In this document: piece after piece, positions 52,737-61,582 of the stretch
Layout: every line of letters begins with the position of its first letter
Numbering within the stretch: the stretch's first letter is position 1
Assembly: GCF_028206795.1 (NCBI RefSeq)
Contig: NZ_JAQLFJ010000006.1
Span: 1-64,000 of the forward strand
Source: Collinsella aerofaciens
Lineage (GTDB): Bacteria > Actinomycetota > Coriobacteriia > Coriobacteriales > Coriobacteriaceae
Length of the DNA stretch: 64,000 nucleotides
Reading direction: 5' to 3'
The notes under the pieces: model-generated
The model's database searches: none
What the model was told of the DNA's origin: nothing
The model's input: the letters and a program-made list of their open reading frames with translations, nothing else
Program-made: the position numbers and the translations under genes

Positions 52737-52831
52737 GGAACCCGCCCCCTGCGGGGTTTTCACGGCAACGTCCTCGCCGCTTCGCGGCTGCGGGATGTTG
52801 CCTTAGAAAACCCCTCTCGGGGGCGGGTTCC
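52737..52831. repeat. Large two-stage hairpin after pheT
   Basis: GGAACCCGCCCCC (52737-52749) pairs with 52819-52831, and GGGGTTTTC (52753-52761) with 52806-52814. Inside, GGCAAC pairs with GTTGCC, and GCCG-CTTCG-CGGC forms the tip. The core CCTCGCCGCTTCGCGG with CTGCGGGAT recurs at 61494-61582. No T-run follows. Confidence 0.8.
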
Positions 52832-52835
52832 TGCG

Positions 52836-52930
52836 TTAACCTTGTTGCGAGCGGACTGCACCTTCTTCCGGGTGACCGGAAAGTTGGGAGTGCATGGGCC
52901 TTTAATGGACGGTGCGTGGACCTGGGTTAA
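52836..52930 (+). other. Possible structured RNA segment upstream of nikMN
   Basis: TTAACC (52836-52841) can pair with GGTTAA (52925-52930). Inside, TGCAC (52857-52861) pairs with GTGCA (52890-52894), enclosing TTCCGG-GTGA-CCGGAA (52866-52881). It matches no riboswitch class I recall. The predicted nik promoter lies downstream, so it would belong to the pheT 3' region rather than the nik leader. Confidence 0.35.
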
Positions 52931-52959
52931 TAACGTACGTATTGCAAGGGCGTGCTGCG

Positions 52960-52988
52960 TTGTGGGCGGTGCGCCTTTTTGTTAGTAT
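52960..52988 (+). promoter_or_regulatory. Promoter of the nik operon
   Basis: TTGTGG (52960-52965) and TAGTAT (52983-52988) are separated by 17 bp. The NikR-like operator begins 10 bp downstream. Confidence 0.45.
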
Positions 52989-52997
52989 GCAGAGTCG

Positions 52998-53025
52998 GTG
53001 TTACGGATTGTTGGAAACGTAACAC
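52998..53025. promoter_or_regulatory. NikR-like operator
   Basis: GTGTTAC-N14-GTAACAC is a perfect inverted repeat. The same form has been described for NikR of Desulfovibrio-type bacteria (from memory). It lies between the promoter and the nikMN start, so binding would block transcription when nickel is ample. Confidence 0.6.
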
Positions 53026-53049
53026 GCAACGTTCTGATTGAGAGGGCTC

Positions 53050-54135
53050 ATGCATATTCCCGATAATTATCTGTCCCCGCAGACCGATGCCGTTATGGCG
53101 GTGGCGATGGTGCCCGTTTGGGTCCATTGCATTAAAAAGGTACGCGCCACGCTCGATCGCGAGCACATGGCGTTCCTGGGCATTTGCGCCGCATTCTCCT
53201 TCTTGCTCATGATGTTCAACGTGCCGCTGCCCGGTGGCACCACTGGTCACGCCGTTGGTGGTGCGCTCATCGCACTGCTGCTGGGTCCCGAGGCCGCTGC
53301 CATCGCGGTTTCGGTCGCGCTGGCGCTGCAGGCGCTGCTGTTTGGCGACGGCGGCGTTCTGTCCTTTGGCGCCAACTGCTTTAACATGGCCTTTGTGCTG
53401 CCGTTTACCGCTGCTATCGTGTTCCGTGCGCTCAACAGCCGTCTGCACGACAAGAGCTGGGGCACCTCGGTTTCTGCCATCGTGAGCGGTTGGGTCGGCC
53501 TGTGTCTGGCGGCCCTGTGCGCGGCGATCGAGTTTGGCATTCAGCCGATGCTCTTCACCAACGCCTCGGGTGCTCCGCTGTACTGCCCCTTCCCGCTGTC
53601 CGTGGCTATTCCGGCAATGTTGATCCCGCATATGCTGGTTGCCGGCGTGGTCGAGGGCGTAGCGACGGCCGCCATCTACGGTTTCATTAAGAAGACGGCG
53701 CCGAGCGTTATCGTCGGTCCCGAGGCCGTCGATGGCCAGCTTGCCGCCGAGAGCGCTGCCACCAAGAAGACCTCGCTGGTCCCCACGCTCATCCTGGTCG
53801 CCGTGCTTGTCGTGGCCACGCCGCTGGGCCTGTTGGCCACAGGTGACGCATGGGGCGAGTGGGACGCCGAGGGCGCCGCGACCGCCGTTCAAGAGGCTGG
53901 CGACGACAGCCTGCAGGCTTCGGTCGGTCTCGATACCCCGACCTTTGCCGATGCCCTGCCCACGGGCGATTATCTGCAGGCCTATTCCGAGGAGCAGGGC
54001 CTTGGCTTTGCCGGCCAGGCCGCGATGTATATCCTTTCGGGCGTGATTGGCGTGGCGGTGCTCACCATCGCATTCCGCCTGTTCTCGCTGACGGTCAAGG
54101 AAAGCGGTGCTCATGGCAATAGCCGAGCTGCCTAG
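53050..54135 (+). CDS. nikMN: Nickel/cobalt ECF transporter, fused NikMN (CbiMN) component
   Basis: This 361-aa membrane protein begins MHIPDNYLS, whose N-terminal Met-His forms the metal site in the CbiM/NikM family. The GGTTGHAVGGALIALLLGP motif with another His ligand follows. After about residue 240 comes an NikN/CbiN-like part with two more membrane segments (TLILVAVLVVATPLGLLATG). M-N fusion and the NikR-type operator upstream favour nickel over cobalt, though substrate is inferred. ATG 53050 follows AGAGGG. It overlaps the next gene by 23 bp. Confidence 0.88.
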   Translation: MHIPDNYLSPQTDAVMAVAMVPVWVHCIKKVRATLDREHMAFLGICAAFSFLLMMFNVPLPGGTTGHAVGGALIALLLGPEAAAIAVSVALALQALLFGDGGVLSFGANCFNMAFVLPFTAAIVFRALNSRLHDKSWGTSVSAIVSGWVGLCLAALCAAIEFGIQPMLFTNASGAPLYCPFPLSVAIPAMLIPHMLVAGVVEGVATAAIYGFIKKTAPSVIVGPEAVDGQLAAESAATKKTSLVPTLILVAVLVVATPLGLLATGDAWGEWDAEGAATAVQEAGDDSLQASVGLDTPTFADALPTGDYLQAYSEEQGLGFAGQAAMYILSGVIGVAVLTIAFRLFSLTVKESGAHGNSRAA

Positions 54136-54949
54136 CTGGCTCGCGGTCGAGCAGCGTTACGAGCCCGCGGGGGCTCGACATCGTGTGATGCAAAAGAACG
54201 TCCTGCACCTGGCGAGCCTGCTTGAGCGGGTTCGCCTGGGCGGCGGCGCACACAAGGGCGGGTCGATAATCGACCGCGCCCTTTCTTCCGTTTCGGCCCC
54301 GGTGCGTTTGGTAGGGATGTTCGTTTGCGTTCTGTGCGTGTGCCTGACGCAGAGCCCGCTGTACCTCATGTTGATGGCGGCTATCGCGCTGGTGCTCGTT
54401 GCCGTGCGCCCCGTACGCGGGCTGCGGGCAACCTTTGTGCCGGCGCTTGGCGCTGCGGGGCTCGCGGTGGTTCTGGCACTGCCTGCCCTGTTGCTGGGCG
54501 CGTCTGCCACGGGTGCCATGCTCAAGATCGCGCTCAAGACGTTTATTAATGTGTCGCTGGTGCTGGGTGTTTCGTGGACCCTCACGTGGAGCCGCATGTC
54601 GGCGGCGCTCAAGATGCTACATCTACCCGACGAAGTTATCTTTACGTTTGATATGGCGCTCAAGCATATCGAGGTGCTGGGACGCACGGCGCACGATCTG
54701 TGCGAATCGGTCATGCTGCGCAGCGTTGGCCGTGCACCTGCGGGTTTTTCGCGTACCGACTCGCTGGCGGGTATCATGGGCATGACCTTTATCAAGGCGA
54801 TGGAATGCAGCCGCGCGATGGATGAGGCTATGCTTTGCCGCGGCTTTGCCGGTGCGTATCCGGCGCCTGCACGCGCTGGGTTTGGCTGGCGTGATGCGGT
54901 CTATGCGGCCGGCGTGGCGCTGCTGGCAGTGTTGTGCGCCGTGCTGTAG
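54113..54949 (+). CDS. nikQ: ECF transporter T component NikQ/CbiQ
   Basis: This 278-aa transmembrane coupling protein has the family features of five to six helices and the A-R-G-type coupling motifs near the C-terminus (LRSVGRAP and AMLCRGF). It links the NikMN substrate part to the ATPase. ATG 54113 follows AAGGAAAG inside the end of nikMN, so translation is coupled. Confidence 0.85.
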   Translation: MAIAELPSWLAVEQRYEPAGARHRVMQKNVLHLASLLERVRLGGGAHKGGSIIDRALSSVSAPVRLVGMFVCVLCVCLTQSPLYLMLMAAIALVLVAVRPVRGLRATFVPALGAAGLAVVLALPALLLGASATGAMLKIALKTFINVSLVLGVSWTLTWSRMSAALKMLHLPDEVIFTFDMALKHIEVLGRTAHDLCESVMLRSVGRAPAGFSRTDSLAGIMGMTFIKAMECSRAMDEAMLCRGFAGAYPAPARAGFGWRDAVYAAGVALLAVLCAVL

Positions 54950-54995
54950 GCGCTGCTGGTTCCGACTGGGGATGCAAATAGGGAAGGGCGACGTT

Positions 54996-55766
54996 TTGAC
55001 GATCGATATGAATAGTGCGGCGGGCACGAACGGTGCGGGCGGCGCCGAGGTCGTGCCGCTCATCGAGCTGCGCGACGTGGTGTTCTCCTATGCGGGTCAT
55101 ACGGTGGTCGATGGTGTGTCGCTGCAGGTCGATCGTGGTGAACTCGTTGCCCTGCTCGGTCCCAACGGCTGCGGTAAGACGACGATTATGCGCCTTATCA
55201 ACGGCCTTGAGCTCGCGGACGCGGGTGCGTACCTGTTTGACGGGCACGTGATCGATGCGGCATATCTCAAGGATTCCGCAGCCGCTCATCGTTTTCATCA
55301 GCGCGTGGGCTTTGTGTTCCAGAATGCCGACGCCCAGCTGTTCTGCGCTACGGTGGGCGAGGAAGTTGCTTTTGGCCCCGCGCAGATGGGACTGCCGACA
55401 GACGAGCTCGAGCGCCGCGTCCGCGATGCCATGGAGCTGTTCCAGGTTGCCGATCTGGTCGATGCCTCGCCCTATCAGCTTTCGGGCGGGCAAAAGAAGC
55501 GCGTTGCGCTGGCTGCGGTGGTGTCGATGAACCCCGATATCCTAGTGCTCGATGAGCCCACCAACGGGCTCGATGAGGACTCGTGCGACATCGTAGTCAA
55601 CTTTTTGCTGGCCTACGTTGCTGCCGGTAAGACGGTTTTGATGAGTACGCACCATCAAGATTTGGTGCGCCGCCTGGAGGCCCGTGCCATCTATATCGAT
55701 CGATATCACCATGTGGTCGAGGCGCCCGTGCCGTCGTATGGAACCGAAAGCGGTGCTGCGGAATAG
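54996..55766 (+). CDS. nikO: ECF transporter ATPase NikO/CbiO
   Basis: This 256-aa ATPase has Walker A GPNGCGKTT, Q-loop VFQNADAQLF, signature LSGGQKKR and Walker B ILVLDEPTNGLD with the switch His in STHHQD. The preferred start is TTG 54996 with GGGAAGGG 7 bp upstream; ATG 54972 or the internal ATG 55008 are alternatives. Only one ATPase is present, so it should act as a homodimer. It is the last gene of the operon. Confidence 0.9.
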   Translation: MTIDMNSAAGTNGAGGAEVVPLIELRDVVFSYAGHTVVDGVSLQVDRGELVALLGPNGCGKTTIMRLINGLELADAGAYLFDGHVIDAAYLKDSAAAHRFHQRVGFVFQNADAQLFCATVGEEVAFGPAQMGLPTDELERRVRDAMELFQVADLVDASPYQLSGGQKKRVALAAVVSMNPDILVLDEPTNGLDEDSCDIVVNFLLAYVAAGKTVLMSTHHQDLVRRLEARAIYIDRYHHVVEAPVPSYGTESGAAE

Positions 55767-55844
55767 TTGCTGCGTAGGGTATGTATGGCCGCCTGTGCGA
55801 CTCTGCCGTGATGGTATAGTTAACCAGGTTTTATGGGGGTGGCT

Positions 55845-56693
55845 ATGCCAAGTTGGAACATTCATATCGCTCAAACGGAGCGCTTGCTGGCACGTGCTAG
55901 CGTGCTTGCCGATAGCGTGCGCGACCGCAATGCCTTTTTGTTTGGCTGCGTGGTTCCGGATATCTTCGTGGGCTATATGGTCCCTGGCATCGCCGATCCC
56001 ATTCCGTATCGCATTACGCACTTTGCAAAGCCCGAGCCTATCCCTAAGCCGCGCGAGCACGAGTTCTGGGATACCTATGTGGCGCCGCTGCTTAAAGGCG
56101 CACCCGCGGGCGAACCTGCTGAGGCTACCTCGATTGTCGAGGAGCGCGAGCGACTGAACCGCGTGCACTATCCTCAGCGCTACAGGGATGCCGAGCCGGT
56201 TGTCGGTCCCGGCGCCTGTGAGTTCTCGCTTGCGTCCGAAGATGTGGCGCAGTCGCTGCTCGATTTAACGCTGGGCGTCTGGTCGCATCTGGTGGCCGAC
56301 ACGGTATGGAACACGCGTGTGAACCAGTATCTGGAAGCACACGGCGGCAAGCCGTGCGAGGAATTCCGCATTAAAAAGCAGGGCGATTTTGACTGGTTTG
56401 GCAAGACGCTGGGCATCGTTTCCATTCCGCGTGCGACCGATCGCCTCTATACCGCTGCGACGCGTTTTGGGCAGTATCCCATCCATAAAGAATATGTGCT
56501 CAAGACTATCGGCGTCATGCACGAGATTGTACGCGAAAACCCCGGCGAGCCCGATCATCCGCCGTATCGCCTGCTAACCGAGGAGTTTTTCGATGCAACG
56601 TTTACCGAGGTCATCGAGCTGACCGAGGCGGGATTTGCGGCTCGCGTTGCTGCTTCTGACGTTCCCGCAGTCCCCCTGATCGCTAGCTGCTAG
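55845..56693 (+). CDS. Zinc-dependent phospholipase C-like protein
   Basis: This 282-aa protein begins MPSWNIHIAQTERLLARA and contains RNAFLFGCVVPDIFVGYMVP and a His-rich core (ITHF, WSHLVADTVWN), as in the zinc-dependent phospholipase C/S1-P1 nuclease fold. No signal peptide is visible, unlike secreted toxins of the fold, so it is probably cytoplasmic. ATG 55845 is preferred, with GGGGG five bases upstream. Function in these organisms is not established. It is probably monocistronic. Confidence 0.7.
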   Translation: MPSWNIHIAQTERLLARASVLADSVRDRNAFLFGCVVPDIFVGYMVPGIADPIPYRITHFAKPEPIPKPREHEFWDTYVAPLLKGAPAGEPAEATSIVEERERLNRVHYPQRYRDAEPVVGPGACEFSLASEDVAQSLLDLTLGVWSHLVADTVWNTRVNQYLEAHGGKPCEEFRIKKQGDFDWFGKTLGIVSIPRATDRLYTAATRFGQYPIHKEYVLKTIGVMHEIVRENPGEPDHPPYRLLTEEFFDATFTEVIELTEAGFAARVAASDVPAVPLIASC

Positions 56694-56831
56694 CCGGCCG
56701 GCTTAACGGTGAACAGTTCATTCCAATTGACCAATAGCTCCCGCCGCAGGGCATCTTCGGTGGTGCGCTCGGCATCGGAGAGGCTTGCGACTGAACGCAA
56801 ATCGATGAAGCTGCATATGAAGAAGGTCTTA

Positions 56832-56870
56832 AAAAAGGGCCCGGAAGGCAATGCCTTCCGGGCCCTTTGC
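56832..56870 (-). terminator. Intrinsic terminator of pyk
   Basis: GGGCCCGGAAGGC and GCCTTCCGGGCCC pair around AAT; on the minus strand the stem is followed by TTTTTT. It lies about 30 bp past the pyk stop. Confidence 0.9.
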
Positions 56871-56896
56871 AATGCAAACATGCTTGCAAGTACGAC

Positions 56897-58357
56897 TTAA
56901 CGCACCTGAGCGACGTAAGCGACGTTGGTCGAGGAGACCTTGTCCTCGAGCTGGACGCTCATGCGGGGATCGCCGGCGGTAGCGACGGTCAAATCGCCAG
57001 CCTCGACGTAGCCGAGCTCCTTAGCGGTCTCGATCGCCTTGACGATCGTGCCGTTGACGGTGCCCTGGGTAATCTCGGCCTGGTGCGGGATAACGCCCCA
57101 GTACATGATCATCTGCTGGACGGCCCACTCGTGGCGGGAGAACGCGCAGATCGGCATGTTGGGGCGGAAGTGCGAGATCAGGCGAGCGGTACGACCGGTG
57201 GTCGTCGGCACGGTGATGCACTTGGCGCCAACGGTGGTGGCCATGTTCACAGCGGACATACCCACAACGTTGTTGACGACGCGGGTGCCGTGAGCGTCGG
57301 CCGGAACCTCGAGCGGAGCGTGGGCCGGGAGGTACTTCTCGGTCTCGAGAGCAATGCTGGCCTGCATCTTAACGGCCTCGACCGGGTACTTACCGGCAGC
57401 GGACTCGCCGGACAGCATAACGGCGTCGGTGCCGTCGTAGATGGCGTTAGCAACGTCGGCAACCTCGGCGCGCGTCGGGCGCGGGTTCTGCTGCATGGAG
57501 TCGAGCATCTGCGTAGCGGTGATAACGGGCTTGTAGGCCGCGTTGCACTTGGCGATGATCTCCTTCTGGATGTGCGGAACGAGCTCGGGCTTGATCTCGA
57601 TACCCAGGTCGCCACGGGCGACCATGATGCCGTCGGAAGCCTCGAGGATCTCGTCGAAGTTCTCGACGCCCAGGGCGCACTCGATCTTCGGGAAGATCGT
57701 CACGTGCTCGCCACCGTTCTCGCGGCAAAGCTTGCGGATGCCGCGGACGGACTCGCCGTCACGGATGAAGGAAGCGGCGATGTAGTCGATGTTCTCGGTC
57801 AGGCCAAAGAGGATGTCCTGACGATCGCGCTCGGTGATGGCGGGCAGCGAAATGTTGACGTTGGGCATGTTGACGCCCTTGCGCTCGCCAATCAGGCCGT
57901 CGTTCTTAACGACGCAGGTCATGTCCTGGCCGCTGACGGACTCGACCTCGAGGGCAACCAGGCCGTCATCGATCAGGATGAGGGAGCCCTTCTCGACCTC
58001 GGAAGGCAGAGCCAGGTAGTCGAGGGAGATGTGCTCAGCGGTGCCGTGGAAATCCTCGGACGTGGGCTGAGCGGTGACGACGATCTTATCGCCGGTCTTG
58101 ACGGCAACCTTCTTGCCGTCGACCAGAAGGCCGGTGCGGACCTCGGGGCCCTTGGTGTCGAGCAGGATGCCGACAGGCAGACCGAGCTCCTTGGAAATAC
58201 GGCGGACGCGCTCGATGCGACCGTGGTGCTCGTCGTAGGAGCCGTGCGAGAAGTTAAAACGGGCGACGTTCATGCCCGCCTTGATCATCTCGCGGATGGT
58301 CTCGTCGCTATCGCAGGCGGGACCCATGGTGCATACAATCTTAGTGCGCTTGTACAT
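56897..58357 (-). CDS. pyk: Pyruvate kinase
   Basis: This 486-aa glycolytic enzyme makes pyruvate and ATP from phosphoenolpyruvate. The N-terminal KRTKIVCTMGPA, the catalytic Lys region TIFPKIECALGVENF, DGIMVARGDLGIEI and ATQMLDSM, and DAVMLSGESAAGKYP are all conserved. The C-terminal regulatory domain is present and there is no extra PEP-utiliser domain. A TATAAT -10 lies on the minus strand at 58421-58426. The 442-bp gap to the P-type ATPase otherwise holds only the leader of that gene. Confidence 0.96.
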   Translation of the reverse strand: MYKRTKIVCTMGPACDSDETIREMIKAGMNVARFNFSHGSYDEHHGRIERVRRISKELGLPVGILLDTKGPEVRTGLLVDGKKVAVKTGDKIVVTAQPTSEDFHGTAEHISLDYLALPSEVEKGSLILIDDGLVALEVESVSGQDMTCVVKNDGLIGERKGVNMPNVNISLPAITERDRQDILFGLTENIDYIAASFIRDGESVRGIRKLCRENGGEHVTIFPKIECALGVENFDEILEASDGIMVARGDLGIEIKPELVPHIQKEIIAKCNAAYKPVITATQMLDSMQQNPRPTRAEVADVANAIYDGTDAVMLSGESAAGKYPVEAVKMQASIALETEKYLPAHAPLEVPADAHGTRVVNNVVGMSAVNMATTVGAKCITVPTTTGRTARLISHFRPNMPICAFSRHEWAVQQMIMYWGVIPHQAEITQGTVNGTIVKAIETAKELGYVEAGDLTVATAGDPRMSVQLEDKVSSTNVAYVAQVR

Positions 58358-58735
58358 TCAGACCTCCATCTGACATCGTCTTGCGCTGATAGATAAACCA
58401 TAAGAAATAAAACCGAGATGATTATAACGAAATGCCGACCGAATACCCCAAAAAATCGACCGTATGCCGAAATGGAAGTTCATTTTTTGCGGGAAAAACG
58501 GTATATGAAAAATCTTTACCAACCACTCCAACCGCTGCTATCTGGGAGATATGTCAGTTTGGCGATGTGCCGAAGAAAAAACGTTTTACCAATGTTGAGC
58601 ATCACACGGTCTGCACCGTTGCGTGCGGACCATATTTCCAAACCGATTGTTTTGGCTAGACGCGTCGCTTTGGGGTACCATAGCTCCACTATCAACTGCC
58701 GCTCAGCACGGCAGCCTTGATGAGCCCTTGCCCTT

Positions 58736-58789
58736 CTCCTGGGAATTATGATCGGGCATCAATCTGCTGAGTGGCCCGAATCCCAGGAG
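58736..58789 (+). promoter_or_regulatory. Hairpin that can sequester the ribosome site of the P-type ATPase gene
   Basis: CTCCTGGGA (58736-58744) pairs perfectly with TCCCAGGAG (58781-58789), which contains the Shine-Dalgarno AGGAGG. An inner stem TCGGGC/GCCCGA supports it. A second hairpin (CTGCCG/CGGCAG inside ATCAA/TTGAT) lies upstream at about 58690-58720. This layout suggests translational control, possibly by a metal ion. Confidence 0.5.
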
Positions 58790-58799
58790 GGGACTCTAT

Positions 58800-61481
58800 A
58801 TGCAAAAGGAATACCTGTCCGCCGCGGCGGAGGTGCTCAGCGACCAAGGTGTCGATGAGAACCTCGGCCTGAGCAACGACGAGGCGTCTTCGCGCCTCGC
58901 CAAGACAGGCCCTAACAAGCTCGAGGAAGCCGAGAAGACACCGCTGTGGAAGCGTTTCTTTGAGCAGATGGCCGACCCCATGGTCATCATGCTGATCGTT
59001 GCCGCCGTCATCAGTGCGCTCACGGGCATGGTCAAGGGCGAGCCCGACTTTGCCGATGTTGCCATCATCATGTTCGTCGTTATCGTCAACTCGGTGCTGG
59101 GCGTGGTCCAGGAAGCCAAGAGCGAGGAGGCCCTCGAGGCCCTGCAGGAGATGAGTGCGGCGCAGTCCAAGGTGCTGCGCGACGGCAAGCTCGTGCACCT
59201 GCCGAGCGCCGAGCTCGTGCCCGGCGACGTGATCATGCTCGAGGCGGGCGACTCCGTCCCGGCCGACTGCCGCGTGCTCGAGAGCGCCACGATGAAGATC
59301 GAAGAGGCCGCGCTCACCGGCGAGTCCGTGCCCGTAGAGAAGCACGCCAACGTGATCGAGCTCGCTGCGGGCACCGATGACGTGCCGCTCGGCGACCGTA
59401 AGAACATGTGCTATATGGGCTCCACCGTCGTGTACGGCCGTGGTCGCGCCGTCGTGGTCGGCACCGGCATGAACACCGAGATGGGCAAGATCGCCGGCGC
59501 CCTGGCCGAGGCCAAGGAAGAGCTCACGCCGTTGCAAGTGAAGCTCGCCGAGCTCAGCCGCATCCTTACCATTATGGTTATCGTCATCTGCGTCGTCATC
59601 TTTGGCGTTGATATCATCCGCCACGGCGTGGGCAACGTTCTTACCGACCCGACCGCCCTGCTCGATACCTTTATGGTCGCCGTCTCGCTCGCCGTCGCTG
59701 CCATCCCCGAGGGCCTGGTCGCCGTCGTGACCATCGTGCTATCGCTTGGCGTGACCAAGATGGCTAAGCGCCAGGCAATCATCCGCAAGCTCTCTGCCGT
59801 CGAGACTCTCGGCTGCACGCAGACCATCTGCTCCGACAAGACCGGTACCCTTACCCAAAACAAGATGACCGTCGTCAAGCACGAGCTCGCTGCGCCCAAG
59901 GAGAAGTTCCTGGCCGGCATGGCGCTGTGCTCCGATGCTCAGTGGGACGAGGAGCTGGGCGAGGCCGTGGGCGAGCCGACTGAGTGCGCGCTCGTCAACG
60001 ACGCCGGCAAGGCGGGCCTCACTGGCCTGACTGCCGAGCATCCGCGCGTGGGCGAGGCCCCGTTTGACTCGGGCCGCAAGATGATGTCCGTGGTCGTCGA
60101 GACCCTGGATGGCGAGTACGAGCAGTACACCAAGGGTGCGCCCGACGTGGTGATCGGCCTGTGCACCCATATCTACGAGGGCGATAAGGTCGTCCCCCTG
60201 ACCGAGGAGCGCCGCGCCGAGCTCGTGGCGGCCAACAAGGCCATGGCCGACGAGGCCCTGCGCGTACTGGCGCTGGCAAGCCGCACCTACACCGAGGTTC
60301 CCGACGACTGCAGCCCCGCTGCGCTCGAGCATGACCTGGTCTTCTGTGGCCTGTCCGGCATGATCGACCCGGTCCGTCCCGAGGTGGCCGACGCTATCCA
60401 CGAGGCGCACGACGCCGGTATCCGCACCGTCATGATCACGGGCGACCACATCGACACCGCCGTGGCCATCGCCAAGCAGCTGGGCATCGTCGCCGATCGC
60501 AGCCAGGCCATCACCGGTGCCGACCTCGATCGCATGAGCGACGAGGAACTCGACGCGCACATCGAGGACTACGGCGTGTACGCCCGCGTCCAGCCCGAGC
60601 ACAAGACACGCATCGTCGAGGCTTGGAAGTCGCGCGACCAGATCGTGGCCATGACGGGCGATGGCGTCAACGACGCCCCGTCCATCAAGCGCGCCGACAT
60701 TGGCGTTGGTATGGGCATCACCGGTACCGACGTCACCAAGAACGTCGCCGACATGGTACTTGCCGATGACAACTTCGCTACCATCATCGGCGCCTGCGAA
60801 GAGGGTCGTCGCATCTACGACAACATCCGCAAGGTCATCCAGTTCCTGCTTTCGGCCAACCTTGCCGAGGTGTTCTCGGTGTTTATCGCCACGCTCATCG
60901 GCTTTACCATCTTCCAGCCGGTGCAGCTGCTGTGGGTGAACCTGGTCACCGACTGCTTCCCCGCGCTTGCGCTGGGCATGGAGGATGCCGAGGGCGACAT
61001 CATGAAGCGCAAGCCGCGCAACGCCAAGGACGGTGTCTTTGCCGGACATATGGGTCTGGACTGCGTGGTCCAGGGCCTAATCATCACCGCGCTGGTGCTG
61101 GCGAGCTTCTTTGTGGGCGTGTACTTTGACATGGGCTACATCCACATCGCCGATATGATCGCCGGCAATGCCGACGAGGAAGGCGTGATGATGGCGTTCA
61201 TCACGCTCAACATGGTCGAGATTTTCCACTGCTTCAATATGCGCAGCCGTCGTGCGTCGCTGTTCACCATGAAGAAGCAGAACAAGTGGCTGTGGGCTTC
61301 CGCCGCGCTGGCACTGGTGCTGACGGTGATCGTGACCGTGCAGCCGACGCTTGCCGAGATGTTCTTTGGCCCCGTGACGCTTGAGCTCAAGGGCGTTGTC
61401 GCTGCCCTGGGCCTGGCCTTCCTGATCATCCCGCTGATGGAGATCTACAAGGCGATCATGCGCGCGGTCGAGAAGGAGTAA
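58800..61481 (+). CDS. Cation-translocating P-type ATPase (Ca2+ type, P2)
   Basis: This 893-aa pump has ten membrane helices and P-type motifs: TGES in the actuator, PEGL in helix M4 (AAIPEGLVAVVTIVLSLG), phosphorylated Asp346 in DKTGTLTQNK, KGAPD, and MTGDGVNDAPSIKRADIGVG. PEGL and the overall layout match SERCA/PMCA-like Ca2+ or Mn2+ pumps that export cations from the cytoplasm. AGGAGG before ATG 58800 lies in a leader hairpin. Monocistronic as far as can be seen; substrate is inferred. Confidence 0.92.
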   Translation: MQKEYLSAAAEVLSDQGVDENLGLSNDEASSRLAKTGPNKLEEAEKTPLWKRFFEQMADPMVIMLIVAAVISALTGMVKGEPDFADVAIIMFVVIVNSVLGVVQEAKSEEALEALQEMSAAQSKVLRDGKLVHLPSAELVPGDVIMLEAGDSVPADCRVLESATMKIEEAALTGESVPVEKHANVIELAAGTDDVPLGDRKNMCYMGSTVVYGRGRAVVVGTGMNTEMGKIAGALAEAKEELTPLQVKLAELSRILTIMVIVICVVIFGVDIIRHGVGNVLTDPTALLDTFMVAVSLAVAAIPEGLVAVVTIVLSLGVTKMAKRQAIIRKLSAVETLGCTQTICSDKTGTLTQNKMTVVKHELAAPKEKFLAGMALCSDAQWDEELGEAVGEPTECALVNDAGKAGLTGLTAEHPRVGEAPFDSGRKMMSVVVETLDGEYEQYTKGAPDVVIGLCTHIYEGDKVVPLTEERRAELVAANKAMADEALRVLALASRTYTEVPDDCSPAALEHDLVFCGLSGMIDPVRPEVADAIHEAHDAGIRTVMITGDHIDTAVAIAKQLGIVADRSQAITGADLDRMSDEELDAHIEDYGVYARVQPEHKTRIVEAWKSRDQIVAMTGDGVNDAPSIKRADIGVGMGITGTDVTKNVADMVLADDNFATIIGACEEGRRIYDNIRKVIQFLLSANLAEVFSVFIATLIGFTIFQPVQLLWVNLVTDCFPALALGMEDAEGDIMKRKPRNAKDGVFAGHMGLDCVVQGLIITALVLASFFVGVYFDMGYIHIADMIAGNADEEGVMMAFITLNMVEIFHCFNMRSRRASLFTMKKQNKWLWASAALALVLTVIVTVQPTLAEMFFGPVTLELKGVVAALGLAFLIIPLMEIYKAIMRAVEKE

Positions 61482-61493
61482 GTTAACCTGTCC

Positions 61494-61582
61494 GGGCCCG
61501 CCCCTGCGTGTTTTCTTCTTCGCTGGTCCTCGCGCTTCGCGCTGCGGGATCGCTCAGAAGAAAACACTCCCAGGGTGGGCCC
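61494..61582. repeat. Large two-stage hairpin after the P-type ATPase gene
   Basis: GGGCCCGCCCCTG pairs with CAGGGTGGGCCC, and GTGTTTTCTTCT (61508-61519) with AGAAGAAAACAC (61556-61567). The tip CCTCGCGCTTCGCGCTGCGG matches that at 52737-52831. It begins 13 bp after the stop codon. Confidence 0.8.

Noticed and set aside
52836..53049. Cobalamin riboswitch upstream of the Ni/Co transporter
   Set aside because: No B12-box or conserved cobalamin-riboswitch core was found; the NikR-like palindrome explains regulation better.
56690..56889. Short minus-strand frame after pyk ending ...ALRRELLVNWNELFTVKPAG
   Set aside because: The last 35 residues look protein-like and might be the remnant of a lost gene, but the first half runs through the pyk terminator and no start or family can be supported.
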